In this document: one piece after another, positions 39,001 through 47,768 of the stretch
How positions within the stretch are numbered: position 1 is the stretch's first letter
How the letters are laid out: the number at the start of each line of letters is the position of its first letter
Assembly: GCA_964019135.1 (NCBI GenBank)
Contig: OZ025253.1
Span: 9,863,059 to 9,927,058, forward strand
DNA from: Arenicola marina
Lineage: Eukaryota; Annelida; Polychaeta; Arenicolidae
Direction of reading: 5' to 3'
Length of the DNA: 64,000 bases
Position numbers and translations under genes: made by a program
The notes under the pieces: generated by a model
Seen by the model: the letters and a program-made list of their open reading frames with translations, nothing else
What the model was told of the DNA's origin: nothing
Database searches by the model: none

Positions 39001-42000
39001 AGTCTACGTCTTCCTGTGAAGGAGTGAAGAACCGCTTGTTGTCTTGTAGCTTCAACCGCTTTGACTCAATATCTGCATCAAAAAGTAAAGTTCTGCGAGT
39101 GGCCTGTCGTGTTGGACGGCCTTTCATAAAGCGCAGCTTCAGCGTATGCGGTAAGAGTTCAGTACGTGTGTACTGGCTGGGTCCTGGGTGTACAACTGCA
39201 GGTTGCAGAGGGGGGTCGATGTCGTCACTACGCTTCCGCTTCCGCTGACTAGGAGCCAGGCCCTGGGCTCCTTGGTTATCAGCTGCGTGGGAGGCGTCGT
39301 CATCCATTGGCTCCACGCCAACGGGTGGGGCGGCAGCTTGCTCGTCTGGTGCGGCCGTCCAATCGTCTGGGCCGGAGTTCAGCGATCCTTCCGGATCACT
39401 AGGGTGGCTGTTATCAGGCGTTTGTGCCTGCACATCAGCCGCTGCTTGCGCGTCATTTATTCCCAATGCTGGTGCGTCATCGATACCCGCCCGGTGTCGA
39501 TGACGCAGTAGAGGTTTATCTGGGACTTGATCCCAGCAAGTGTCAGGGTCGACCAGCTTTAGACGCTCCCTATGAATCACTTTAATCTTACCACTAAGCT
39601 GGTGTTGGATCCAGTGAGTCGTACCGGATATACGTACCACAACATATCTCGGGTCCCAGTGGGTTGTCAGGGGCAGTCTCGCGCTGTTCAGCATCTGGAC
39701 TGTATCACCCACCTGAATGTCCTTAGCGGTTGCTTTTTGAGCTAACCTTTTCCTGTTGTATTTACGGCTTTCCGACGTTAATTGACGTGTTTGCTTCAGG
39801 GCGGTTGCCAGATTATCTAGGCGGTTGCCAAAAGCAGCGTCGCCGCTTTCTAGACAGCGCGATAAGGGGACGCGGGGCTGTCTACCATACACCAGGAAAA
39901 ACGGACTATAACCCGTTACCGAGATAGTTGTGATTCTATACGCCCATAAGGCGTCTGCTATACTAATCGTGGATATACTTCAGCCGTCGGGGTAGGTTTA
40001 TATATGCTATATAATAGGTCCCCCAACAATACATACTGACTGTCGTCATCCTTACTTTGTTCTAGCAACTCAGGAAACTCTTGTTGTTGTGCTTTGTTTA
40101 CGTCATTTCGATGTAAGTCATCTAGTTCCAGGGGTAGCCTTTCATCACTAGATTCATCACTAAACGCATTGGGGTCTACCCATTCATCTACATCGATCAG
40201 AGCAACCTCCCTTTCATGGCTATTTTCAGGGGTTACTCGCGATAACATACCTGCTCTTATGTTATTTTTCCTTTTACGGTACTCGATTTTTGCTCCGTAC
40301 TCAGCAAGGAGTACTGACCAACGTTGTATTTTAGTGGTTCCCATCTTTTTAGTGAATAGGGAAGAAAGGGGTTTATGATCCATGTTAACTCTTTCTTTTT
40401 TATATCTATATTGAGGTCCCTCTAACACATATTGGCCTAAAATCATTTCACGATTTATCTGATGATCTTGAACTAAATTACATCTTGTGACTGTATGACC
40501 TGATCTATTTCGATAATTCCTTAACGAACGGGGTCTAATATTTCACCTGAAATTGTTTTGAGCGGAAACGTGGACGAGCGCCACGAAATTGGCCGCCAGG
40601 GTTAGGCTGCTGAGTGAAGTTTAATGGCTCAGTCTGCCGCTGCTGAACCCAATCACGCATAAAATAGTCGGGACTGCCATAAATACAACAATAGGACAAG
40701 CCACGCTCATTACCACCACCAGGATCACTCACCTGTGGGTGCACTACAGTCTGTAGCGCTTTAATGGGGGTCCTGCGGTGGTGCCGATCCCGTGCAGGGT
40801 GGAGTGGCGTCCGACATAACATTCTGAGTACCATCATAATCTTCTGTGGGTGTGAATACATCCGGTTATCCTTAATCCTGGTCACGGCACCAGTGTAAAG
40901 TCGTCATCCATTGACTTTAGATGAAAATGAATTAATTAAATTAAAGTTAATAAAATAATAAACACCACTAAGTGGTGCCGTACTTCTCGTTGTATGGTTT
41001 CCAGGCCCGGCCAGGGCGTGCACCGGCGTCTGGTCTTTTAGTGATGACAATGTCCGGTCTCTATATGGTGTTTATTTGTCTTCGTAGTTTACAGATATAT
41101 AATATAATATAAAATATCATATGGAAGCGATTCGCCCACTCGCAGGTGGCGCGATATACTCCCGCGGTCCAACCGGCAGTCACGATGGTCTCTCCCCGAC
41201 TGGCCACGATCCTTCCTTCTCTCCCTCTGTATATGGAAACGATCCGCCCACTCGCAGGTGGCGCGCTCCGCTCCCACTCTCTCCCTACACTTTCACGGAC
41301 CAACCCATGGCACAAAATCACAGCATGTTTCACTTCACTACTCACATATTTGCTTAGTTCTCTCAAGTGAAGGCTTAATCTTCTCGGGGCCTTCATTATT
41401 AATGACATCATCGACAAGCGGTCTCGGGACCTTCATTATTATTAATGGTATCCGCGATAAACGGTTCCGGGACCTTCATTATTAATGGCATCATCGATAA
41501 GCGGTTCCACCGTGGGGGTGGCACAATCCGTCGTGCGTCGGGGTTAATCTTGGAGGTTACCATGGGTCAATCATTCAGTTCGTTTCTATGTGGTAAACAA
41601 CCGGCAGTCCGCCTGGGTGGTACCGAGCAAGTTCTTACAGACAGAGCGTGAGGGAATTACCAGAAAGCACCGTAGCTACTACAAGTGGAAAATCATACAT
41701 AAGGCTTTTCGCATAATTAATAAAGTCTATTAAATATGAAACAAATCAGATTAATAAATCTTAAATTAAGTAAAGGCTTAATGAATATGATTAAAGATAT
41801 TCAAAGATAATTAAAAATAATTAAAGGCGTGAAGAGCAAAGCCTTTACAATATTCTACCGGAGGACGACGTTATCTAGTTACGGACTGTGACGTTATATT
41901 ATACCAGACTGCGACATTATCTAGTCACGGACCGTGACGTTATCTAGTACCAGAATGTGACTTACTGATCAGGCACTTCGGTTCATTCTCACTATGTCTG

Positions 42001-44023
42001 ATATCACAATGCTTCCGTTTTAAGTTTTGTTAGCAATATATATTAATTTCCCATAATATACGAAAAGGCAGTTGAGACCACGAGGTATGTTAATCTCACA
42101 GCACCCTGGACATCGTGCCGACGTCTTATAATGACGTCGTGAAGGTCGTGACCCTGTTGGCTGGTGTTAAGGTCGTGACCCTGTTGATGGGTGTGAAGGT
42201 CGTGACCCTGTTGGCTGGTGTTAAGGTCGTGACCCTCTTGGTGGGTGTAAAGGTCGTGACCCTGTTGGCTGGTATGTAGGTCGTGACCCCGTTGGTGGGT
42301 GTAAAGGTCGTGACCCTGTTGGGTGGTGTTAGGGTCGTGACCCTCTTGGTGGGTGTAAAGGTCGTGACCGTGTTGGATGGGTGTCACGGTCGTCATCCTG
42401 TATCTGGGGCACGTGAAGGTGGTAACCTGTATCTGGGACACGTAAAGGTCATGACCCCGTTTCGGGCTGAAGGGAAGTTCGATACCTTATCTGGCGCGTC
42501 AAAGTGAAATGACATCATATGTATTTGTGCATAAAAGAAATGCACGGGCACAGGGTAAACCACCAGCTGTAGATAGCCCTAGGATACAAATATAATCGAT
42601 CAAAACAGGCCAAAAACAGATCTGGAGAAAAATATAATAGATAAAAACGTCCGGGAAGATGAAATGGATCAAAACAGGCCAAAACAAAAATAGGCCAAAA
42701 CAACAGTGAACAATCGTGAACAATTGCCACATTGCACACTTATGAATGGCAATGGATACCCCGTAAGGGTGAATACGAGATGAACACTGAAACCAAGGTT
42801 TCAGGGGACCGAGTAAGACGTGTCGTCATCAGGAGCCGTTCACATATTATCGTTGTTTCTGATCGCACACCAAACTAGCCGATCAAGTGGTCGCCCAGCA
42901 ACATGGAATTCATAACAAACACCAGTCGCGAAGGCGGCCCCGCATGAGGGCGAAATGGTCCAACAGCGATCTACCAGACTCTGATAGCAATAGGCTTGGT
43001 GAAAATACTAGTTCAGCGAACCTATAGAGTCTTGGTAACCTGGCGTGGCGGGGACATCAAGTGAAGTCGCTAAGACGGCTATGGCCGTTTATACCCACCC
43101 ACCGTGTGTTCTTTACACGCAAAACTAAGACTTCAAATGAGTAATTCAGAGCCAAAATGTGAGAATAGATTGAAAAGGCCAAACCAAGGAGTGGTCGCGG
43201 TGAGGAATAAGGTCTAAAACAATGGTTATGTACAAGCTGGGTTTGGGAATGCAGTCGCTCGGTCAACAAAGGACCGACTACAGACGAAGTAGCGATAATA
43301 TAGAAGGCGAGGCGTATTATTTACTTACCAGGTAAATACCGTCCGATTATATTGGATCGGAGTCTCAGACTATGAGTTGACGGGAACCCCACACAAAATA
43401 ATTTAGGTACGCGTGGCCCGCCAATAGCCAAAATGCGTCGAATGGTCAAAAACTTCGGTGAGCCTTAAAAGTAAAAAAGGCTGGTGAAGTCAACCTGTAG
43501 CTCCCAGTTGGATGCCAACAGGAGTGTTTCTGACAGATGCTACTCCCGGTAACTCGACAATATATTCATGCAATAACTACCATATCGGGGCCTAGGTTAG
43601 GCATCATGATACACACACTGGCCTGAATGTCAATCGACTGTATATGCCCAGAGCCGACCTCAAACCAATTCGTACTTACCATAGGTGAAATGTTGTCCTC
43701 GAATATGAACGTAAAGGCTTACCATACAAGCAGGCACTGGTTCCGTATGTATGTGTGTAAAAAAAGAAATGCACGGGCACAGGGTAAACCACAAGCTATA
43801 GATAGCTATGGTATGTATGTATGCATGCTGTATGCCGACTTTGCCTTTGTATATTCCAGATACCTCGATGCCCCCGGAAAAGTTACGTGCATCTGTGTAC
43901 AACAGAAAAGTTTATCCAGCAATGAAAGCAGACACAAAGAGGGCCTTGCATGAGTTTTACACGCCCCATAACCGCAGACTGGCCGCCCTGCTCGATGATG
44001 ACAGATATCTATGGAACGATTGA
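29232..44023 (+). CDS. CHST15-like: CHST15-like carbohydrate sulfotransferase gene
   Basis: Six exons (30852-31005, 31342-31452, 32290-32446, 33324-33486, 35076-35223, 43860-44023) join with matching phases into 298 residues. An upstream exon at 29232-29286 is likely. The 5'-phosphosulfate-binding loop is FYIAGVTKSGTSDL and the 3'-phosphate-binding motif is FILRDPVKRL. The C-terminus has GMYAYYIEDWLKVF, an ILRSEDYYAN strand and EFYTPHNRRLAALL. This order matches CHST15 (GalNAc-4-sulfate 6-O-sulfotransferase), a Golgi enzyme that uses PAPS to sulfate chondroitin/dermatan chains. The N-terminal membrane anchor exons are not found, so the start is open. The exact acceptor sugar cannot be read from sequence. 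Introns carry several minisatellites, and the last holds an antisense LTR element. The domain appears intact. Confidence 0.85.
29557..30846 (+). repeat. Hexamer satellite (TTATCG)n in the sulfotransferase intron
   Basis: About 215 hexamers, mostly TTATCG with CTATCG, TCATCG, TGATCG and TAACGC variants. A block around 29,720 repeats 216 bp later. The array ends within 6 bp of the acceptor at 30,852, so it forms the pyrimidine-tract and branch-point region of that exon. Frames of up to 456 codons cross it but are repeat artefacts. Confidence 0.97.
30852..31005 (+). CDS. Sulfotransferase exon with PAPS loop
   Basis: Encodes LRCLPHFYIAGVTKSGTSDL and then HPDLHH. K-S-G-T is the 5'-phosphosulfate-binding P-loop-like motif, with the catalytic-type Lys/Ser/Thr present. 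Ends in phase 1 before GTACGG. Confidence 0.85.
31342..31452 (+). CDS. Sulfotransferase exon (helical segment)
   Basis: Encodes KVSLSSFLKYFDNAATNMKR and then a polar loop, matching the helix between the PAPS loop and the central strand in CHST15. Acceptor GTTCCAG, donor T|GTGAGT. Phases 1 and 1 match both neighbours. Confidence 0.75.
31453..31915 (+). repeat. 65-bp minisatellite starting at a 5' splice site
   Basis: Seven units of 63-67 bp with the core GTCACATCTATCAGGGCGGT and a G-rich second half. The first unit reads GTGAGTCACATCTATCAG, so the array begins within about 5 bp of the exon boundary. Confidence 0.93.
32290..32446 (+). CDS. Sulfotransferase exon with 3'-phosphate motif start
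   Basis: Encodes EKSPRYLWEFTLWSRL, then a segment ending AARFIFILRDPVKR. The R-D-P-V motif before the splice site is the 3'-phosphate-binding element. Phase 2 end before GTTAATG. Confidence 0.88.
32447..33323 (+). other. Intron without arrays
   Basis: AT-rich sequence, no tandem repeat or transposon recognised. Confidence 0.5.
33324..33486 (+). CDS. Sulfotransferase exon (central helices)
   Basis: Encodes LHSMYNYFLRGKKPTPEDFH, then a helix with ALAGMRDCLQYNSLRTCLY and ends KTAEEYP. Phase 0 end at CCCG|GTATGT. Its last 9 bases and donor are the seed of the following minisatellite. Confidence 0.88.
33478..34600 (+). repeat. 34-bp minisatellite copying an exon-intron junction
   Basis: About 33 units of 34 bp. 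Each begins GAATACCCGGTATGTGCCAT, which is the last 9 coding bases of the exon plus its 5' splice site. The first unit is the real junction (33,478-33,486 exon, 33,487 onward intron). The intron therefore holds about 30 near-perfect copies of its own donor. Confidence 0.97.
34601..35075 (+). other. Intron remainder before the next exon
   Basis: Unique sequence with one poly-C run near 34,960. No feature is recognised other than the acceptor at 35,075. Confidence 0.45.
35076..35223 (+). CDS. Sulfotransferase exon (C-terminal half)
   Basis: Encodes VILRAGMYAYYIEDWLKVFP, RKQVIILRSEDYY and VGDILNFLGVG, the conserved helix-strand-helix near the C-terminus of CHST-type enzymes. Phase 0 start, phase 1 end at G|GTGAGA. 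Confidence 0.88.
35243..35604 (+). repeat. Minisatellite interrupted by the LTR element (left part)
   Basis: Units of about 24-26 bp with GGACTGCGACGTTATATTGT and variants start about 20 bp after the 5' splice site. The array stops at the LTR boundary and resumes at 41,850. Confidence 0.9.
35601..35604. repeat. Target-site duplication ATAT (left)
   Basis: ATAT directly precedes the LTR and recurs at 41,850-41,853. A 4-bp ATAT duplication is typical of several errantiviruses. Confidence 0.75.
35605..36560 (-). repeat. 3' LTR of the gypsy-like element
   Basis: 956 bp, bounded by TGTAAAG and CTTTACA. On the element strand an AT-rich TATA region (about 35,835-35,811) precedes an AATAAA at 35,782-35,787, consistent with U3-R-U5 order. 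Confidence 0.93.
36561..36572 (-). other. Polypurine tract
   Basis: The element strand reads TATGGGAGGTG directly before the 3' LTR, the expected place for the plus-strand primer. Confidence 0.65.
36573..37052 (-). other. Element 3' untranslated region
   Basis: AT-rich sequence between the envelope stop codon and the purine tract, with no supported frame. Confidence 0.5.
37053..38975 (-). CDS. env: Envelope fusion protein, baculovirus F-type (640 aa)
   Basis: An uninterrupted 640-codon frame. A hydrophobic signal segment lies at residues about 13-29. A furin-type site REKR (118-121) is followed at once by a glycine/phenylalanine-rich fusion peptide (about 122-136). A long heptad-like helical region (about 140-240) follows, then a Cys-containing ectodomain with N-glycosylation sequons. 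One transmembrane helix (about 529-551) and an 89-residue cytoplasmic tail end the protein. This layout, with a short N-terminal subunit, cleavage and a long membrane-anchored subunit, is that of baculovirus F proteins and errantivirus envelopes. The ATG overlaps the end of the pol frame by 61 bp, as in errantiviruses where env is made from a spliced RNA. All landmark features are present, although gag-pol is broken. Confidence 0.9.
   Translation of the reverse strand: MATNPRADGCNSVGGFTLLLIGLSTVTAFRELNITSLPDGVLLTSTPDVRHQAGEWTILMGFDAPPSQAQIQNLLQTLRFILRDYRDSPQILSNQSAVMWLRRLDDLTFLSQPYALHREKRGIFNFGGDVLNFLFGTATEDQVNQMNEMMRHTAEQQQAVIHVVDNLVTVVNKTQQDVLENRKQLNRLQKYVNKIATYVNEQLARKINRIEERVEQLEFDFQIELTLGVIEELVLIYQTQQHDFNRLRTAVEMGRLTDANLPVKELNVIAQAVRQYDLEVMPELWYYSNVIVYPVFVSESRVLFKASLPLSDRNSYRLFHVKTWPVPYSPISNLTIELKVPEKFVMHTGTGDVIEPTKCTGQRPIICHLTPVFRHPINSCLRGLINRNNVEIDKCPFQIRPVSSTTTIDEIGPNRYAVTTQGELTRYHCPGQNERIVDLTRGTHVVTLDSPCVLRGQNWLIHSIFYASSNASYSYPDRTLDLNLTIKIPEHIALQILDNIDGGLLPENALLPLDKVPLVPSYAFGRNKVTYAFSLTLATLLVTFIVACYCYKTRRCPSPPIWLQKRMTRRADKGYHSSPPSPPLRAHYNDMTGDEMVTDAKKVILPCQSVEPIAESKPLKVQSKQYVLGTDIEIPTTSIA
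38915..39954 (-). pseudogene. pol: Integrase C-terminal part (pol remnant)
   Basis: The frame enters at the end of the integrase core (TGYSPFFLVYGRQPRVP is typical of gypsy integrases). A GPY/F-like module follows (HWDPRYVVVRISGTTHWIQ), then a long acidic and proline-rich tail ending in the env overlap. The zinc-binding N-terminus and the catalytic Asp-Asp-Glu part are missing. It directly abuts the RNase H remnant in a different reading frame, marking a deletion junction near 39,955. Confidence 0.85.
39958..40446 (-). pseudogene. pol: RNase H remnant (pol)
   Basis: The box DHKPLSSLF and the later KIEYRKRKNNIRAGMLSR mark a gypsy RNase H domain. The usual Asp in the A-D-x-L-S-R motif is Gly here, so activity would be doubtful. 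The frame then reaches the linker before the integrase zinc domain and stops at 39,958. The open frame can be followed upstream to about 40,550. No reverse transcriptase precedes it. Confidence 0.8.
40535..40885 (-). pseudogene. gag: Gag-like remnant with decayed zinc knuckle
   Basis: A 116-codon frame with no proper ATG at its start; it begins inside the primer-binding region. It contains CCIYGSPDYFMRDW, which looks like a CCHC knuckle with several ligand positions changed, and then an Arg/Gln-rich basic stretch. The matrix and capsid parts are absent. Assignment to gag rests on position and this decayed motif. Confidence 0.45.
40731..40733 (-). promoter_or_regulatory. Candidate splice donor of the element
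   Basis: The element strand reads CCCACAG|GTGAGTGATCC, a consensus 5' splice site in the leader/gag region. It could make the spliced RNA for env. No matching acceptor was fixed. Confidence 0.35.
40874..40892 (-). other. Primer-binding site, complementary to tRNA-His
   Basis: The plus strand reads AATCCTGGTCACGGCACCA, which is the 3' end of an animal tRNA-His including CCA (acceptor TCACGGC pairing with GCCGTGA). It lies one base inside the 5' LTR. Confidence 0.8.
40894..41849 (-). repeat. 5' LTR of the gypsy-like element
   Basis: 956 bp, identical in length to the 3' LTR and offset by 5,289 bp. Two substitutions were seen by eye. Confidence 0.93.
41850..41975 (+). repeat. Minisatellite interrupted by the LTR element (right part)
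   Basis: Starts with the ATAT duplication and continues the GACGTTATCTAG-type units seen before 35,604. Confidence 0.88.
42120..42475 (+). repeat. 27-bp minisatellite in the last sulfotransferase intron
   Basis: About 12 units of 27 bp, core GGTCGTGACCCTGTTGGTGG, with some degeneration after 42,400. Confidence 0.93.
42476..43859 (+). other. Remaining intron with two short direct repeats
   Basis: No coding exon is seen. A segment of about 45 bp beginning AAAGAAATGCACGGGCACAG occurs at about 42,535 and again at about 43,764, which may mark a dispersed repeat. Confidence 0.45.
43860..44023 (+). CDS. Sulfotransferase last exon
   Basis: Acceptor TATATTCCAG; phase 1 join completes Asp. Encodes PPEKLRASVYNRKVYPAMK, TKRALHEFYTPHNRRLAALL and ends DRYLWND, stop TGA 44,021-44,023. 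The F-Y-x-P-x-N motif is the usual C-terminal signature of the family. Confidence 0.9.
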
Positions 44024-44267
44024 TTAGATGTAATATGTTGACTAACGCTTGTATTCAAGCAGAAATATCATATGTGAATTACAATCATATGATACGCTAT
44101 ATAATGTGTGTGATGGATGAATCTGACTGTGTCACTATGCATATATTAACGTGTGAACACAACCCAGCGTGTGGTTAACACGATGCTAAACGGTGTCAGT
44201 GTGTTTCATTATGTCAATATGTATCATTGTTTGGCAATGTCAATTGTCTCAGTTGTTGTCAATTATG

Positions 44268-45110
44268 ATAGTGTATCATTGTATGGCTGTGTCAATGTCT
44301 CGTTGTATGGCTGTGTCAATGTCTCATTGTGAGGCTTTGTCAATGTCTCATTGTATGGCTCTGTCAATGTCTCATTGTATGGCTCTGCCAATGTCTCGTT
44401 GTATGGATGTGTCAATGTCTCATTGTATGGCTGTGTCAATGTCTCGTTGTATGGCTGTGTCAATGTCTCATTGTATGGCTGTGTCAATGTCTCATTATAT
44501 GGCTGTGTCAATGTCTCATTGTGAGGCTTTGTCAATGTCTCATTGTATGGCTCTGCCAATGTCTCGTTGCATGGATATGTCAATGTCTCATTGTATGGCT
44601 CTGTCAATGTCTCATTGTATGGCTGTGTCAACGTCTCATTGTATGACTGTGTCAATGTCTCATTTTATGGCTCTGTCAATGTCTCATTGTATGGCTGTGT
44701 CAATGTCTCATTGTATGGCTCTGCCAATGTCTCATTGTATGGCTGTGTCAATGTCTCATTGTATGGCTGTGTCAATGTCTCATTTTATGGTTGTGTCAAT
44801 CCCTCATTGTATGGCTGTGTCAATGTCTCATTGTATGGATGTCAATGTCTCATTGAATGGCTGTGTCAATGTCTCATTATATGTCTGTGTCAATCTCTCA
44901 TTGTATGGCTATGTCAATGTCTCATTGTATGGCTGTGTCAATGTCTCATTGTATGGCTGTGTCAATGTCTCATGGTATGGCTTTCAATGTCTCATTGTAT
45001 GGCTCTTTCAATGTCTCATTGTATGGCTGTGTCAATGTCTCATTGTATGGCTGTGTCAATGTCTCATGGTATGGCTGTCAATGTCTCATTGTGGCTCGAA
45101 ACATCTCACT
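44268..45110 (+). repeat. 24-bp minisatellite downstream of the sulfotransferase
   Basis: About 35 units of 24 bp, core TGTCAATGTCTCATTGTATG. Because 24 is a multiple of 3, long frames (up to 307 codons) run through it in several phases; none is a gene. Confidence 0.96.
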
Positions 45111-45314
45111 GTGTGATTAGAGGCATCACTTCGTACGACTAGCAATGTGGGATTGTGCTACTGTGTATATCAAACTGTATGGCCAGAACTGACGCATTAT
45201 ATAACGATAATTATTCCGTGTTGCGATTATAAATATGAATATATCACTAGAGGCAACAAAACCTGTGACGAGGAAAACTATAGCATTATGCTTTTAAACC
45301 CATCAACCGTGTGA

Positions 45315-45320
45315 AATAAA
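45315..45320 (+). terminator. Possible AATAAA poly(A) signal
   Basis: AATAAA about 1.3 kb after the sulfotransferase stop, beyond the 24-bp array. Distance makes it uncertain. Confidence 0.25.
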
Positions 45321-45529
45321 CGTTTTGCGTGCTGTAGCTAGAATGTTTGACTTGTGTGACAAAAATATCTCATTGTATGACGGAAATATGTAATTGTATG
45401 AATGAAATATATGATTGTCTGACTAATATTTAAAATGCAAATTAGACTTTTAATTGCTGACTAACATATTCAATTGTGTGAGTGATATATATCGCTGCAT
45501 GATTCCTTCTAATCTGTGATGAACAAAAT

Positions 45530-46195
45530 CAAATTATGTGAGTAACAACATCATATTGTGTGAGTAACAACGTCGCATTTTGTGTGAGTAACGACGTCGC
45601 ATTTTGTTACTAACAACATCACATTGTGTGAGTAACAACATCGCATTTTGTGACTAACAACATCACATTGTGTGAGTAACAACATATAATTTTGTGACTA
45701 ACAACATCACATTGTGTGAGTAACAACATCACAGTGTGTGAGTAACAACATCACATTGTGTGAGTAACAACATCGCATTCTGTGAGTAACAACATCGCAT
45801 TTTCTGACCAGTAACATTGCACTGTGTGACTAACAACATCACATTTTGTGAGTAACAACATCACATTGTGTGAGTAACATCGTATTTTGTGACTAACAAC
45901 ATAACATTGTGTGAGTAACAACATCGCATTTTGTGACTAGCAACATCACATTGTGTGAGTAATAACATCACATCGTGTGAGTAACAATATCACATCGTGT
46001 GAGTAACAATATCACATCGTGTGAGTAACAATATCACATTGTGTGAGTAATAACATCACATTGTGTGAGTAACAATATCACATTGTGTGAGTAACAACAT
46101 CACATCGTGTGAGTAACAATATCACATCGTGTGAGTAACAATATCACATCGTGTGAGTAACAACATCACATCGTGTGAGTAACAATATCACATGT
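45530..46195 (+). repeat. 22-bp minisatellite with GTGAGTAAC in most units
   Basis: About 30 units of 22 bp, core GTGAGTAACAACATCACATT. Most units contain GTGAGTAAC, a good 5' splice-site consensus. Confidence 0.94.
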
Positions 46196-46903
46196 GGTTC
46201 CGCGTGGACGTCTCATATACTGACATTGGTGCATTTTTTTGGCAGCTCGGGGATATCCCCAAGGTAAACCGAATGTGTACGAATAATTAGTCATTGCTAC
46301 ACCGCTACTTTCACCCAGATCACGTTCGCGCTTTCACATTCGGCATTCCGATCGTATCTCATTTCAAACGGCACGGCGCAGCCCTATCGGCACGCCTGGC
46401 TGAGCAGCCCCACAGATTGAGAATGCCGTGCGGTATACCCGTCCTGGCCGAACGGAATGCTCCACCCATTGTATTCACCGATAGCACGCGGCCGATCTGT
46501 CACATTACATCATAAACTTATTCGTGAAATACTTACTCGACAGCGAGTACCTTTACACCCGTTTGTCATACCTCACAGGCTTTTTTTTTCACTTATACCC
46601 ACTTTACTCTACTTTGGTGTCGAGGGTCTCAGAGCGACTGCAGTATGTTTAGCGTGGATGCCGGTTTTAATGCCATACACTTTTCTTGATGTTTGGTCGC
46701 ACAGGCTTCGCAGGAAAGTCAATTTGCCGTCCTATTTATGAATTGTTTGTTGAGGAACTCTGTGGTGACAGTGTCGCGGCTACCATAGACGTACACGTAC
46801 ACATTAAACATACACGTTTGTTTTTGACATGCTTTGCCGCAAGTGCCACTGCTAGTTTGCAAGTGATTCTTTAAACAAACAGCGAAAACCTTGACATGAG
46901 GGT
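46196..46903. other. Unique sequence before the MITE
   Basis: An 18-bp segment at 46,245-46,262 (after TTTTTTTGGCAG and before GTAAAC) could be a micro-exon, but nothing supports it further. A loose inverted repeat joins GCATTCCG (46,343) with CGGAATGC (46,453). No gene is recognised. Confidence 0.35.
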
Positions 46904-46911
46904 GAGCGGAC

Positions 46912-47768
46912 CACAGGCACAGTAAATCAGTGGAGGTGGGAGGCCGGGGGGGGGGGGGGTAGGGGGTCCCTCAACGCATACTAAACACACAAGGTGTCCA
47001 ACTCCCGCTCGAACTGAGCGACAGGCGCCCGCTTCAAATCCCAATATCGTACCTTTACCGCGCTTGACGGGCCCCATAGATGCCTAAGTCCGAGATCTAA
47101 GTCAATTATTTATTTTATCAGTAAGTAAACGAGACCTGTACTGCCGTGTAGTCGCGACAAATAAAGAATTATGCAACGACAACAACCAACTCCGGAACAG
47201 ATTGAGCAAAAATGGCTGACATCAGTCAGCGAGATGAATCTGATTGGTTGGCAGTCGAAAAATGTGTCACGTGACACAAGGGATGCAACTTCAAAATTTG
47301 TTGAATCGGGACGAACATTAGCATAGCATCTCCCTATGATGTGATTAATCAAAATGACACATTTTAGGAGTACCTCCCCACATGAGCGTCATGTGAAAGC
47401 TGACCAATCGTCATATCATGCACTGTGCCTGAGATCTCGCAGGCGAATTCTCGCGATGTCAGCCATTTTTGCTCAATCTGTTCCGGAGTTGGTTGTTGTC
47501 GTTGCATAATTCTTTATTTGTCGCGGCTAGACGGCAATACACGTCTCATTTACTTTTTGATGAAATAAATAAATTACTTAGAAATCGGACTTAGGCATTT
47601 ACGGGGCCCGTCAAGCGCGATTAAGGTGCGATATTGGGGGTTGAAGCGGGTGCCTGTCGCTCAGTTCGAGCGGGAGTTGGACACCTTGTGTGTTTAGTAT
47701 GCGTTGTGGGGCCCCCTACCCCCCCCCCCCCCCCGGCCTCCCCCCTCCACTGATTTACTGTGCCTGTG
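46912..47768. mobile_element. hAT-like foldback MITE, 857 bp
   Basis: Arms of about 313 bp (46,912-47,223 and 47,455-47,768) are inverted copies at roughly 90% identity by eye around a 231-bp centre. The tips read CACAGGCACAGTAAATCAGT. GAGCGGAC at 46,904-46,911 and 47,769-47,776 is a perfect 8-bp target duplication. An 8-bp duplication is typical of hAT elements. There is no transposase, so it is non-autonomous. Confidence 0.85.

Larger units (their letters stand above)
35605..41849 (-). mobile_element. Gypsy/errantivirus-like LTR element with env
   Basis: A 6,245-bp element in antisense orientation to the host gene. Two 956-bp LTRs (TGTAAAG...CTTTACA) flank 4,333 bp. In element order come a tRNA-His primer-binding site, a gag-like remnant, an RNase H remnant, the integrase C-terminus, an intact envelope gene and a purine tract. 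Protease, reverse transcriptase and most of the integrase core are absent, so the copy is non-autonomous. The LTRs differ at only two positions by eye (35,732/41,021 and 35,867/41,156), which indicates a recent insertion. Integrase and envelope types place it in Ty3/gypsy, near errantivirus-like elements. Confidence 0.92.

Noticed and set aside
44193-45142. Frames of up to 307 codons with MSHCMAVS-like repeats
   Set aside because: The 24-bp unit is divisible by three and has no stop, so open frames are automatic.
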